Positions 27,375 through 36,700 of a stretch of DNA of 64,000 bases are shown here, piece by piece. The stretch covers positions 186,001-250,000 of the forward strand of contig NZ_JAAIYO010000003.1 in assembly GCF_014930455.1 (NCBI RefSeq), written 5' to 3'. The notes under the pieces are model-generated. The model was not told the origin of the DNA. It was given only the letters and a program-made list of their open reading frames with translations, and searched no databases. Position 1 is the first letter of the stretch. Each line of letters starts with the position of its first letter. The stretch is from Corallococcus soli (GTDB lineage: Bacteria > Myxococcota > Myxococcia > Myxococcales > Myxococcaceae). The position numbers were made by a program, and so were the translations under genes.

Positions 27375-28742
27375 CTAGCGGTTGGAGGTGGGGACGGCGA
27401 GCAGTTCGACGCTGGTGGTGCCCACGTCGAAGGGCTGCGGCAGGTAGAGCGCGAGCGTCCGGTCGCGCAGGGCGTTCTTCCAGTAGCCGTCCTGCAGGGC
27501 GAGCGTGAAGTAGACGACCCCCGGCCGCACCGGCACCTCCGGCGGCGGGCGGTACGTCACCTCCAGCGGCACGCCCGGGGCGGCGGCCTGCACCAGGCCC
27601 TGGATGTCGCCCCAGCTGGCCATCTTGGACAGCTTCGGGAGCTGCTCGGCGACCACCTTCTCCGGCAGGTCGCTGCGGATGGTGAGCAGGAACTGGCCGC
27701 ACCGCTCCAGCCGCTCGTCCTCCAGCTTCCCGCGGAAGAGCCGGTCCGCTCCGGCCTCCATCGACACGGTGAGGCACTGCTCCAGCGCCACCGCGTGCAT
27801 CAGCTGCCCGATGCGCCGGAACAGTTCCTCGAACGTGGCGCGCAGGTTGATGAACTGGAAGGCGGGCAGGGTGGACGGGTCCGCGTTCACCGCGAACGTG
27901 CACAGCTGCCCGGCGAACTGGCTGAGCAGCAGGTACAGCGACTGGGGCCGCAGGTTGCCCGCGTCCAGCGCGTGCTGCACGACGGGGATGACGCCGTTGA
28001 GGGCGTTGAGCTCCAGGAACAGCGTCACGTCCGACGCGGTGAACTCCAGCGCGGACGCGTCCCGGTGCCGGCGGCGCGAGGACAGCTGCCGCTGCTTGGA
28101 CACCAGCAGCCGCAAGAGCGTGCGCAGCTCGCTCGTGATGGACGAGGACGCGTCGATGCGCAGGCACGGCGGGATGTACGACGGGACGAGCGACAGGTTG
28201 CCGGCCTTGTCCCGTTCCAGCTCCGCGATCTTGATGGCCTCGTAGTCGTCCCGCTGCTCCGTGCCGAACAGCAGCCGCACGTTGCGCTGGCCGAAGGACA
28301 CCGGGACGATGGAGGTGGACGACGTGAGGTCGCTGATGGGGCGGCTGGACGGGGTGTAGCGCGGGCTGCCGCCCACCTTGTCCGTGCCGCCGTAGCTCTC
28401 CACGCCGCTGCGCTCGCGCGGCACGCCGATGAAGACGTCCAGCACGCGCTGGGCCGGCGGGAAGGCCCCGTCCGCGGGGCGCGCGGCGGGTGCCTCCGGA
28501 TCACCGCTCTGGAGCGACACGGGCAGGCCGTCCGGGAGGATGCCGGTGAAGCTGGCGAGCTGGACCTGGCCGGCGCGCAGCGACTCCATGTCGAACGCCA
28601 GGGACACCACGCCCCACGGGTACGGCTCCAGCGAGCCCAGCCGCGTGTCCAGCAGGGCCTCGTGGTAGATGTCCAGCTGCTGGAGGTGGTGGGGGCTCAT
28701 GAACATGCCCTCCGACCACACGACGCGTTGGGGCGACTTCAT
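27375..28742 (-). CDS. tssK: T6SS baseplate protein TssK
   Basis: TssK (455 aa) connects the baseplate wedges to TssL/TssM. The start VVWSEGMFMSPHHLQQ is the family signature, and SLAFDMESLRAGQVQL and EQCLTVSMEAG are consistent with it. Its ATG overlaps the tssJ stop by four bases (ATGA), which indicates coupling. Confidence 0.95.
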   Translation of the reverse strand: MKSPQRVVWSEGMFMSPHHLQQLDIYHEALLDTRLGSLEPYPWGVVSLAFDMESLRAGQVQLASFTGILPDGLPVSLQSGDPEAPAARPADGAFPPAQRVLDVFIGVPRERSGVESYGGTDKVGGSPRYTPSSRPISDLTSSTSIVPVSFGQRNVRLLFGTEQRDDYEAIKIAELERDKAGNLSLVPSYIPPCLRIDASSSITSELRTLLRLLVSKQRQLSSRRRHRDASALEFTASDVTLFLELNALNGVIPVVQHALDAGNLRPQSLYLLLSQFAGQLCTFAVNADPSTLPAFQFINLRATFEELFRRIGQLMHAVALEQCLTVSMEAGADRLFRGKLEDERLERCGQFLLTIRSDLPEKVVAEQLPKLSKMASWGDIQGLVQAAAPGVPLEVTYRPPPEVPVRPGVVYFTLALQDGYWKNALRDRTLALYLPQPFDVGTTSVELLAVPTSNR

Positions 28743-29368
28743 GCACCGCTCCGGGGCTCCGGCGTCACACCGGGGGATGGCTGCTGCGAGGACTCCGGCA
28801 CCCAGGAGGAGACGGGCGGCTGGAGCATGAGATCGATCTGGTAGCCCTGCAGGCGGTAGCGCAGCTCCTGGTCGCCCCGCTTGGGCGCCCCCAGGTCACC
28901 GCCCGCCGGACGCTCCACGCACTGCTCCGCCGGCACGGGCGGCAGCACCGCCACCGTGCGCCACGAGTAGCCGAGCGGCTGGCGGAAGTGGCCCATGGTC
29001 AGCACGAAGTGGGCCTTGGGGTCGCGCTGCAGCCAGCGCTGGTTCGTCTGGCCCGGCGCGACGACGAACTCCGCGGACTGGAGCAGGTCCTCCTTGAGGA
29101 GCTCCTCCGCGCGGCCCCACAGGTCGCGGAAGCTGGCGCGCTCCAGCCGGGCGCTGTCCTTGAGCTGGATGACCCGCACCACCGTGGGCAATGAGCGCCC
29201 CCGGGGATCGGGGTTGACCTGTTCGGACACGTTCAGCACGACGTGGAAGGGAGGCGGTGTCTCGCATTGCTGCGCCACGCGCTTCACGCACCCCGTGGCC
29301 GTCAGGGAGGCCACGAGGCAGACGAGGAGCGGCACGGCGCGCGTGAGGGAATCCTGGATGCGCATCAT
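28739..29368 (-). CDS. tssJ: T6SS outer-membrane lipoprotein TssJ
   Basis: TssJ (209 aa) anchors TssM to the outer membrane. The signal peptide ends in lipobox TATGC with Cys27. The mature domain shows FHVVLNVSEQVNPDPRGRSL, VVRVIQLKDSARLERASF and a two-sheet beta-sandwich pattern. A Pro/Ser-rich tail extends beyond the usual length. Two ATGs in tandem (29368 and 29365) are equally possible starts. It follows vgrG by 20 bp. Confidence 0.93.
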   Translation of the reverse strand: MMRIQDSLTRAVPLLVCLVASLTATGCVKRVAQQCETPPPFHVVLNVSEQVNPDPRGRSLPTVVRVIQLKDSARLERASFRDLWGRAEELLKEDLLQSAEFVVAPGQTNQRWLQRDPKAHFVLTMGHFRQPLGYSWRTVAVLPPVPAEQCVERPAGGDLGAPKRGDQELRYRLQGYQIDLMLQPPVSSWVPESSQQPSPGVTPEPRSGA

Positions 29369-29388
29369 TGTCTGGCAGGCAAAGCGGC

Positions 29389-31653
29389 CTAGTTCTCGGA
29401 GATCTTCGAACCCTTGATGATGACGTCACCGCTGGCGGTGACTTCGATCTTCGCGCCCTTGATGACCACGTCCCCGTTCTTCTTCACCTGGAGCGTGGCG
29501 GACCCGACCTTCAAGGTGAACTGCTCCTGGGCCACCAGGGCAATCTCCTTGGCGGAGAGCGTGTAGGCATCCTTGACGGCGTGATTGAGCTTCCCCCCCA
29601 CGCTCAACAACAGATCCTTTTCCACCTTGAGTGTGCGTGACTTCTGCACCTCTTCAGACAGGTCGCCACCGACCTGGAGGCTGCGTGAGCCTTTGACGGT
29701 TTCGGATTTCCTGGCGCCAACGACTTCCACCTTGGCGCCGCCGACCTGTTCGGATTTGAGGCCGCCCACCAGCTCGTTGAAGGCCGCGCCCACGGTGACG
29801 GCGAGCGCGCCGCCCACATTGAGCATCTTTCCCAGGCCCACCGTCTCCGCGGAGGCCAGGGCGACCGACACGCTCTGGTTTCCGCTCACCTGCACGGACT
29901 GGTCGCCCGTCACGGCCTCCGTGTGATTGCCCATCACGGCGGTGGAGCGGTTGCCCGTCACCGCGAGCGACTGGTTGCCGCCGATGACGGAGTCGTCGTT
30001 CTTCTTCACCTCCAGCGACTGGTTGCCTTCGATGGTGCGGCTGCGGTCCTTCTTGACGAGGAGCGTCTCATTGCCGCCCACCAGCTGGGTCTTGTCGTTC
30101 TCGACGACGATGTTCAGGTCCTTCTGGGCGTGGAGGTAGACCTCCTCGGAGCCCGCCGCGTCCTCGAACCGCAGCTCGTTGAAGCCGTCGCCTCCGGGGC
30201 TGGAGCTGGAGCGCAGCGTGCTCTTCGTCTTCTCCGCGGGCAGGTCGATGGGAGGCGGGTTCTGCCCGTTGTAGACGCTGCCGGTGATGATGGGCCGGTC
30301 CGGGTCCCCCTCCAGGAACTCGACGACGACCTCCTGGCCGATGCGCGGCAGGTACAGGGCGCCCCAGCCGGGGCCCGCCCACGCCTGGCTCACGCGGATC
30401 CAACAGGAGCTCTTGTCGTCGCCCTTGCCCTCGCGGTCCCAGTGGAACTGGACCTTGATGCGGCCGTGCGGGTCGGTGTGGATCTCCTCGCCGGAGGGGC
30501 CCACGACGATGGCCGTCTGCGCGCCCGGGATGACGGGGCGGGGCGTGCTCCGCGGCGGCCGGAAGGGCACCGTGGCCGGCTGGCAGAGGAATTCGTTGAG
30601 GTAGCCCTCCTTCGTGCCCAGCGAGGCCTGCTCCGCCACCAGCGCTTCCTGCTGGTGGCCGGTGTGGCGCACGGACAGGGGCAGGTACTTGCGGTTCAGG
30701 GCGGTGTCCGGGTGCTCCGCCAGCTCGAAGGTGTGGCCCGCGCAGATGCGCCGGCTGTAGCTGGCGCCGGACACGGTCTCCACGCGGGCGCGCAGCTCCT
30801 CCAGGCGGATCTTCGCGAGCGCCTTGCCCGCGCCGGGCTCGTCGTAGAGGCCGGGGTAGTCGTAGATCTCCAGCGCGGACTCGCCGTCGTCCGCGGTGGT
30901 GGTCGCGCCCAGGTCCTGCGCGGGGCGGGTGAAGTTGAAGTCCCGCATCGCCACGGCGCCGGGCTGGACCTCCAGCTTCGCGCTGAGCGAGTGGACGAAC
31001 TCCTTGGGCGCCACCATCCGCGACCGCTCCCGGAAGACGAGCCGGGGCTCGCCCATCATGTCCGGATTGGCCGACGCGGCGTCGCCGAGCACCATCGTGT
31101 GCGCGTCCTCGCCGTGCTCGAAGAGGTAGAAGATGCCCTCCTCCTCCAGGAGCCGGGAGACGAAGTCGAGGTCGGATTCGCGGTACTGCACGCAGTAGTC
31201 GCGCTTGCGGTACGCGCTGGAGAGCGCCAGGCGGTGCTCCACCTGTCCCTGTTCGAGCACCTTGTGCACGATCTGCGGGACGGTCAGCTCCTGGAAGATG
31301 CGGCTGCGGCGGGTGTGCCGGAGCGTCCACAGCCGGGGCACCACCGTCACCCGGTAGCGGCGGCGCTGGGGGCCGGTGCCTTCGTCCCGGCGGTCGGTGC
31401 GGGCGACGACGCCATGGAAGAAGCGGGCGGTGCCATCCCCCAGCTGCACGGTGAGCCGCGCGTCCTTTCCGAGGAGGGCCGTCTCGTCCAGCTCCACGTC
31501 TGGCTTCGGCGTCAGCTCGACTTCGACGGAGTAGGGCTGGGAGACGGTCTCATCCGCTTCGAACCCCAGCACGGTGAGGTCGTCGGCCGTGTGCGGCCCC
31601 AGCTGGAAGTCGAACTCTGTCTGGTTCGCCAGCAGCGCAGCATTCGCGATCAT
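29389..31653 (-). CDS. vgrG: T6SS spike protein VgrG (TssI)
   Basis: VgrG (754 aa) trimerises to form the spike tip. It has the gp27-like part ([18 protein letters not shown] at the start), the gp5/OB part with [13 protein letters not shown] and [14 protein letters not shown], and a long C-terminal beta-helix of short repeats (such as [12 protein letters not shown] and VTGNRSTAV) ending at [12 protein letters not shown]. There is no extra C-terminal effector domain. The ATG at 31653 with GGAGAGAC is preferred over the GTG at 31695. It is the first gene of the T6SS unit. Confidence 0.95.
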   Translation of the reverse strand: MIANAALLANQTEFDFQLGPHTADDLTVLGFEADETVSQPYSVEVELTPKPDVELDETALLGKDARLTVQLGDGTARFFHGVVARTDRRDEGTGPQRRRYRVTVVPRLWTLRHTRRSRIFQELTVPQIVHKVLEQGQVEHRLALSSAYRKRDYCVQYRESDLDFVSRLLEEEGIFYLFEHGEDAHTMVLGDAASANPDMMGEPRLVFRERSRMVAPKEFVHSLSAKLEVQPGAVAMRDFNFTRPAQDLGATTTADDGESALEIYDYPGLYDEPGAGKALAKIRLEELRARVETVSGASYSRRICAGHTFELAEHPDTALNRKYLPLSVRHTGHQQEALVAEQASLGTKEGYLNEFLCQPATVPFRPPRSTPRPVIPGAQTAIVVGPSGEEIHTDPHGRIKVQFHWDREGKGDDKSSCWIRVSQAWAGPGWGALYLPRIGQEVVVEFLEGDPDRPIITGSVYNGQNPPPIDLPAEKTKSTLRSSSSPGGDGFNELRFEDAAGSEEVYLHAQKDLNIVVENDKTQLVGGNETLLVKKDRSRTIEGNQSLEVKKNDDSVIGGNQSLAVTGNRSTAVMGNHTEAVTGDQSVQVSGNQSVSVALASAETVGLGKMLNVGGALAVTVGAAFNELVGGLKSEQVGGAKVEVVGARKSETVKGSRSLQVGGDLSEEVQKSRTLKVEKDLLLSVGGKLNHAVKDAYTLSAKEIALVAQEQFTLKVGSATLQVKKNGDVVIKGAKIEVTASGDVIIKGSKISEN

Positions 31654-31694
31654 CGTCTCTCCCGCGCCACGGAAGCCCCCAGGGTCACCAGACA

Positions 31695-31711
31695 CCTGCT
31701 TTGAAAGCAGG
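31695..31711. promoter_or_regulatory. Inverted repeat CCTGCTTT-N-AAAGCAGG upstream of vgrG
   Basis: Perfect 8-base arms around a single base, 42-58 bp upstream of the vgrG start in the vgrG/ompA-like divergent region. It is a good candidate operator for the T6SS unit. The regulator is unknown. Confidence 0.5.
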
Positions 31712-31745
31712 GGTGATCGCCTGACAAATTAGAAACACGCGAGGC

Positions 31746-31775
31746 CCCGGGTCCGCAAGTGCTTGCGGGCACGGG
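31746..31775. promoter_or_regulatory. Imperfect 14-base-arm inverted repeat in the divergent region
   Basis: CCCGGGTCCGCAAG (31746-31759) and CTTGCGGGCACGGG (31762-31775) pair at 12 of 14 positions around a 2-base centre; the inner CCGCAAG/CTTGCGG is perfect. It lies between vgrG and the OmpA-like gene and could control either one. No T-run follows on either strand, so a terminator is unlikely. Confidence 0.45.
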
Positions 31776-31906
31776 GAAGCATTTCTTCACGAAGGGTCCG
31801 AGTCGTTTTGGGTTCTGGTATGGTGTTGCGCGAGGGCGGGGGGCCATGGATCGCGCAGCGACATGGATTCGGGCGGCCCACGCCATCAATACCCTCCGGG
31901 AGAGCG

Positions 31907-33745
31907 ATGAAACGAAGGATGCTCCTGTGCCGGCTGCAAGTGCTGTCGCTCGTCCTGGCCACCGCCACCGCCGCGGCTCAGTCGCCCTTGCCCGGCATCG
32001 AGCTGGAGAGGCTGGAGCTGAACCCTGGCGCGGAGGGTTCACTCGTCGTGAGTCTGGGACAGCTTCTGCCGTCGGGCCATTATCGCGCCACCGTGGCCAT
32101 GCAGTACGCACACGACCCCCTGCTGTTTGAAAGGGATGGCGAGGCTTTCAAGATTGTCGGGAGTCGCGCGACCACGCACCTGGCTGTAGCGTATTCCGTT
32201 ACAAGTTGGTTGCAGTTCGGCGTGCAGCTTCCGGTGGTTGCCTTCCAGAGCGGCTCGGACCTGAGCGGGGAGAACATCACGCGGCCGGCGAGCTTCGCGC
32301 TGGGCACGCCCGCGGCCAGCGCCCGCGTGGGGATCCTCACGCAAGACAATGAAGGGGGCGTGGATCTGGCGTTGGAGATGGGGGTGGGGCTGCCCGTCGG
32401 CAGCAAGGAGGGGCTCACGCGGGATGGTGCGTTGAGGCTGGCGCCCCGGCTGATGGTGGGGCGGCACTTCGGCTTCCTGCGCGGAGGATTGGAGGTCGGC
32501 TTCCTGAGTCGGCCGCAGCAGGCGCTGACCCAGCGGCCGGGCATCCTGGTGGACGAGGTGGGCAACGAGCTGCGCATTGGCGCGGCGCTCGCGACGACCG
32601 GACGGCGGCTGCGCTGGGAGTTGAACGTCCGGGGCATGGTGCCGCTGACGAACCAGCCCGGGGCGGTGGAGCTGCTGCCCGGCGCGCGCTACCTGGTGAA
32701 GCCGACCTTCGAGCTGTTCGCGCTGGCGGGCATGGGCGTGGGCAGCGCGCCGGGGACGCCGCTCTTCCGGTTGATGGTGGGTGGGGCCTTTGGCGACGTG
32801 ACGCCCGAGCGCGGGCCGGGCGAGTCCTCGGTGAACTGCGAGCCGGGCCTGCCGCACACGATTGAAGAGTGCCCCGACATGGACGAGGACCACGACGGGG
32901 TGCGCAACGGCGTGGACCGGTGTCCGCAGGTGCCCGGCACGCTGGAGCGCAACGGCTGCGAGAAGATGGACACGGACTCCGACGGCCTGGAGGACGCGCT
33001 GGACATGTGTCCCGTGGAGCCGGGGCCGGCCTCCAGCCAGGGCTGCCCGCTGCGCGACACGGACAAGGACGGCACGGAGGACGACTCGGACACCTGCCCG
33101 AACGAAGCAGGGCCGCCGGACAACCAGGGCTGCCCGGTGCGTGACGCGGACAAGGACGGGCTCGACAACGACAAGGACGCCTGCCCGAACGAGGCGGGCC
33201 CCCTGGAGCGCGACGGCTGCCCGGAGACGGACACGGACAAGGACGGCGTGCCGAACCGCATCGACAGCTGCGCCAACGAGGCGGGGGCGTACGACAACCT
33301 GGGCTGCCCGCAGCACATCTACCCGCTGGTGGTGCTCCACGCGACGCGGCTGGAGATGCGGGGGAAGATCTACTTCGAGCCCGCGCAGACGCGCGTCAAC
33401 GCGCGCTCCAACCCGGTGCTCGACTGGGTGGCGCAGGTCATCCTGGAGCACCCGGAGTTCCCGCTGATCGCGGTGGGGGCGCATACCGACGACCGGGGCC
33501 TGCCGGAGGCGAACCGCCAGTTGTCGCAGGGGCGGGCGGCGGCGGTGCGCCAGTACCTCATCAGCAAGAAGGTCCCGCCCGAGCGGCTCGCCGCGTACGG
33601 CTACGGCCAGGATCGCCCCATTGACAGCAACCTGACCTCCGTCGGCCGGGAGAACAACCGCCGCGTGGAGTTCCTGATCGTCGACCCGCAGGCGGAGAAG
33701 CCAGCGGGTCCCCGGCGCGAGCCGGGCTCCGGAGAGACCCGATGA
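31907..33745 (+). CDS. OmpA-family outer-membrane protein with thrombospondin type 3 repeats
   Basis: A 612-aa predicted outer-membrane protein. The ATG at 31907 with GGGAG just upstream starts a clean signal peptide (VLSLVLATATAAAQ); the longer frame from 31763 has no signal peptide. The N-terminal 300 residues look like a beta-barrel. Five acidic Ca-binding-type repeats (DTDKDGTEDDSDTCP and similar, nt 32872-33310) form a rigid linker. The C-terminal OmpA domain (about 33316-33700) has GAHTDDRGLPEANRQLSQGR and RRVEFLI and would bind peptidoglycan. Its last codons overlap the start of the next gene (ATGA), so the two products probably work together at the surface. Confidence 0.9.
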   Translation: MKRRMLLCRLQVLSLVLATATAAAQSPLPGIELERLELNPGAEGSLVVSLGQLLPSGHYRATVAMQYAHDPLLFERDGEAFKIVGSRATTHLAVAYSVTSWLQFGVQLPVVAFQSGSDLSGENITRPASFALGTPAASARVGILTQDNEGGVDLALEMGVGLPVGSKEGLTRDGALRLAPRLMVGRHFGFLRGGLEVGFLSRPQQALTQRPGILVDEVGNELRIGAALATTGRRLRWELNVRGMVPLTNQPGAVELLPGARYLVKPTFELFALAGMGVGSAPGTPLFRLMVGGAFGDVTPERGPGESSVNCEPGLPHTIEECPDMDEDHDGVRNGVDRCPQVPGTLERNGCEKMDTDSDGLEDALDMCPVEPGPASSQGCPLRDTDKDGTEDDSDTCPNEAGPPDNQGCPVRDADKDGLDNDKDACPNEAGPLERDGCPETDTDKDGVPNRIDSCANEAGAYDNLGCPQHIYPLVVLHATRLEMRGKIYFEPAQTRVNARSNPVLDWVAQVILEHPEFPLIAVGAHTDDRGLPEANRQLSQGRAAAVRQYLISKKVPPERLAAYGYGQDRPIDSNLTSVGRENNRRVEFLIVDPQAEKPAGPRREPGSGETR

Positions 33746-36700
33746 TGAAGCCCTCGTTGGTCAAGGCATTGGTGGCGGGCGCGGTCCTGGTGGGAACCGT
33801 CGTGCTCGCCGCTTCGGACCTGTTCTACCTGGGGGATGGCGGCAGCCACTACACGGCGCGGGGCCCGGACACCGTCATCAATGACTATGCGCGGGTGACG
33901 GAGTCGGTCGCCGCCGGCGCATCCCGGATTCCAGTGGGCTCCGCCGAGGGCTTCGCGGGTGGCGATCTGGTGCTGGTGCTCCAGACGCAGGGCATTGATT
34001 CCTCGATGCAGGGGCCCGACCCCACGTCCATCGATCTCTCCGGGGGGCCCGTGGGGACCTGGGAGCTGGCCCGGGTCGTCCGTGTCCTCTCCGGTTCGCG
34101 AGCGGAGCTGGTGGTCGGCGCACCGCTGGTCCATTCGTATGCGGGGGCGGTCACGCAGGTGGTCCGCGTCCCGGAGTACGAGAACGTCCTCATCCCCAGG
34201 GGGACGAGCCTCGTGGCGCGGGAGTGGGATGGCCACACGGGCGGTGTCCTGGCGTTCCTGGCGCAGGGAACGGTGACGAACAACGGGTTGATCGACGCGA
34301 GCGGCAGGGGCTTCCGTGGGGGCGTGTTCACACCAGGGCGCGCCAGCTTGACGGAGTGCACCGACCTGGAGCGGTCAGCGCTGGGAGCTGGGCCCTGGCA
34401 GGGCGAAGGGGTGGATCCCCTCCGCCATGGCGACTTCGACCTGGGCTGGATTCCTTCCGCCAACGGGGGCGGTGGCGGGGTGTGCCGGCAGTCCGGCGGC
34501 GGTGGTGGTGGTCATGGGGGCATGGGCGGGCGAGGAGGTCCTTCGGCGTTCGGGCAGGCAGGTGGCCTGGGAGGAAGTGTCGTGCTGACGCCACCCCTGC
34601 TCTCGGAGCGGTTGTTGCCGGGTGGCGGAGGCGGGAGCGGCACACACGAGGGCGGGCAGGGTGGCGGCATCATCTTCATCCGTGGTCGGGAACTGACCGG
34701 GACCGGCGACATCCTCGCGACGGGCCGTGCGGCGGGGGCAAGCAGTGGCCCTGCGGGCAGTGGTGGTGGCGCGGGTGGAACCATCGTCGCAAGGTTCACG
34801 GGGACGGCGAAGTGCAGCTCGGTGGATGCGAGCGGCGGCGCGGGTGGCACCGCGGGCGGGACGCAGGCGGGACCTGGCGGTGGTGGCGGCGGTGGGCGCG
34901 TGTTCTTCCAGGCCGGGTCCCTGGTCGGGTGTTCGGCGCTCGTTGAACCCGGGGCCCCGGGAACCCTTCCTGACGGGCGGGACTCACGCGGCGCCGAGGC
35001 AGGTGGCGCGGGCCTTCAGCAGTTCGTCCAAGGTGCCCTCCCTGAAATGGAGGCGGCGGACGACGCGGAGAAGGCGCGAGTGTCCTCGGTCGATGAAGAC
35101 CTTGATCTCGGCGATGCGGGTGATGAGGACGCGGGGGCGGCGGATGCAGGGGCGGAAGATGCAGGCGCGACGGACGGGGGCCCTGAGGATGCAGGCGCGA
35201 CGGACGCGGGTGCGGAGGATGCGGGTGCCTCGGATGCAGGCCCTGCGGACGCAGGCGTGACGGATGCGGGTGCGGAGGACGCAGGCGCGACCGACGCGGG
35301 TGTGGAGGATGCGGGTCTCAGTGATGCAGGCCCTGCGGACGCAGGTACGACGGATGCGGGTCTCGGCGATGCGGGTTCCAGCGATGCAGGCCCTGCGGAT
35401 GCCGGTGCGACGGATGCGGGTCTCGGCGATGCGGGTTCCAGCGATGCAGGCCTTGCGGATGCCGGTGCGACGGATGCGGGTTCCAGCGATGCAGGCCTTG
35501 CGGACGCCGGTGCGACGGATGCGGGTTCCAGCGATGCAGGTCTTGCGGACGCCGGTGCAACGGACGCCGGTGCAACGGACGCAGGCCCTGCGGACGCCGG
35601 TGCAACGGATGCGGGTTCCAGCGATGCAGGCCTTGCGGACGCCGGTGCTATCGACGCCGGCCCTGTGGGCCCTGTGGATGCGGGATCCATTGATGCAGGG
35701 TTTCCAAGCAAGCCCACGGTGGTCGCACCGGTCCACGGGGCGCTCTTGAACATGGCGACCCCGACGTTCTCAGGCCGCGCGGATGCCGGAGTCCTGGTCA
35801 CCCTCTACATCAACGACGATCCAGAGGTGACGAACGTCGGCGTGGACGCGGGCTCCTGGTCATACGTGCCCACCGTGGCTCTCCGGGAGGGCCTGAACTG
35901 GGTCCGGGTCAAGTCGAAGAATGCCGCAGGGAATGAGAGCCCGTTCTCCAACACCAATGTCTTCACGGTGGATACAGCGGCTCCATCGGTGCCCACCATC
36001 AGCGTGCCCGATGCGGGGGCGTTCGTCCGCTCCAGCTCCCTGTTCTTCCGGGGCACCGCGGATCCGGACACCACGGTGTCATTGCTCTTCGATGGGGCGG
36101 ATGCGGGGACCGCGCTGGCCAGCAGGACGGGAAACACCTGGAGCTTCGCGGAGCCGGTGCCCTCCCTCACCGAGGGACCCCACACACTCAAGGCGCGAGC
36201 CACGGATCCCGCTGGCAATCGTACTGACTCTGTTGCCCGGGCGTTCACGGTGGACGACACGCCGCCGGACACGAACCTCACCGCGACGCCAAGCACGCCC
36301 CTGACCAACAACCCGACGATGCTCTTCGCCTTCACCTCGGAGGCGGGCGCGAGCTTCGAATGCCGGGTCGATCAAGGGAACTTCACCCCCTGCGTTTCGA
36401 CCCAGAGCCTGAATTTCGACGGGGGGACCCACAGGTTCGAAGTGCGTGCGAAGGACAGGGCGGGCAACGTCGATCCCAGCTCCGCGCTCCACGCCTGGGA
36501 GACGGACCTGTCCAATCCAGCCGCGCCCGAGCTGACGTCACCGGACGCCGGCGCCTATCTGTCCGACACCCAAGTCGTCATCGCGGGGACGGCCGAGGCG
36601 GGAAGTGCGGTGACGGTGGTCGTGGGGGGCGTTTCCAGGGGGACGGTGGACGCGAATGCAGTGGGCCAGTGGGCGCTTCCTCTCACGCTGACTGCTGGCA

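Noticed and set aside
35113-35703. CRISPR array
   Set aside because: The repeat is a 15-bp in-frame coding tandem repeat with no spacers.
34984-35801. Antisense repeat proteins (Arg/Ile/Cys-rich) opposite the DAG tract
   Set aside because: They are complements of the 15-bp repeat in other frames; there is no ribosome binding site and no independent support.
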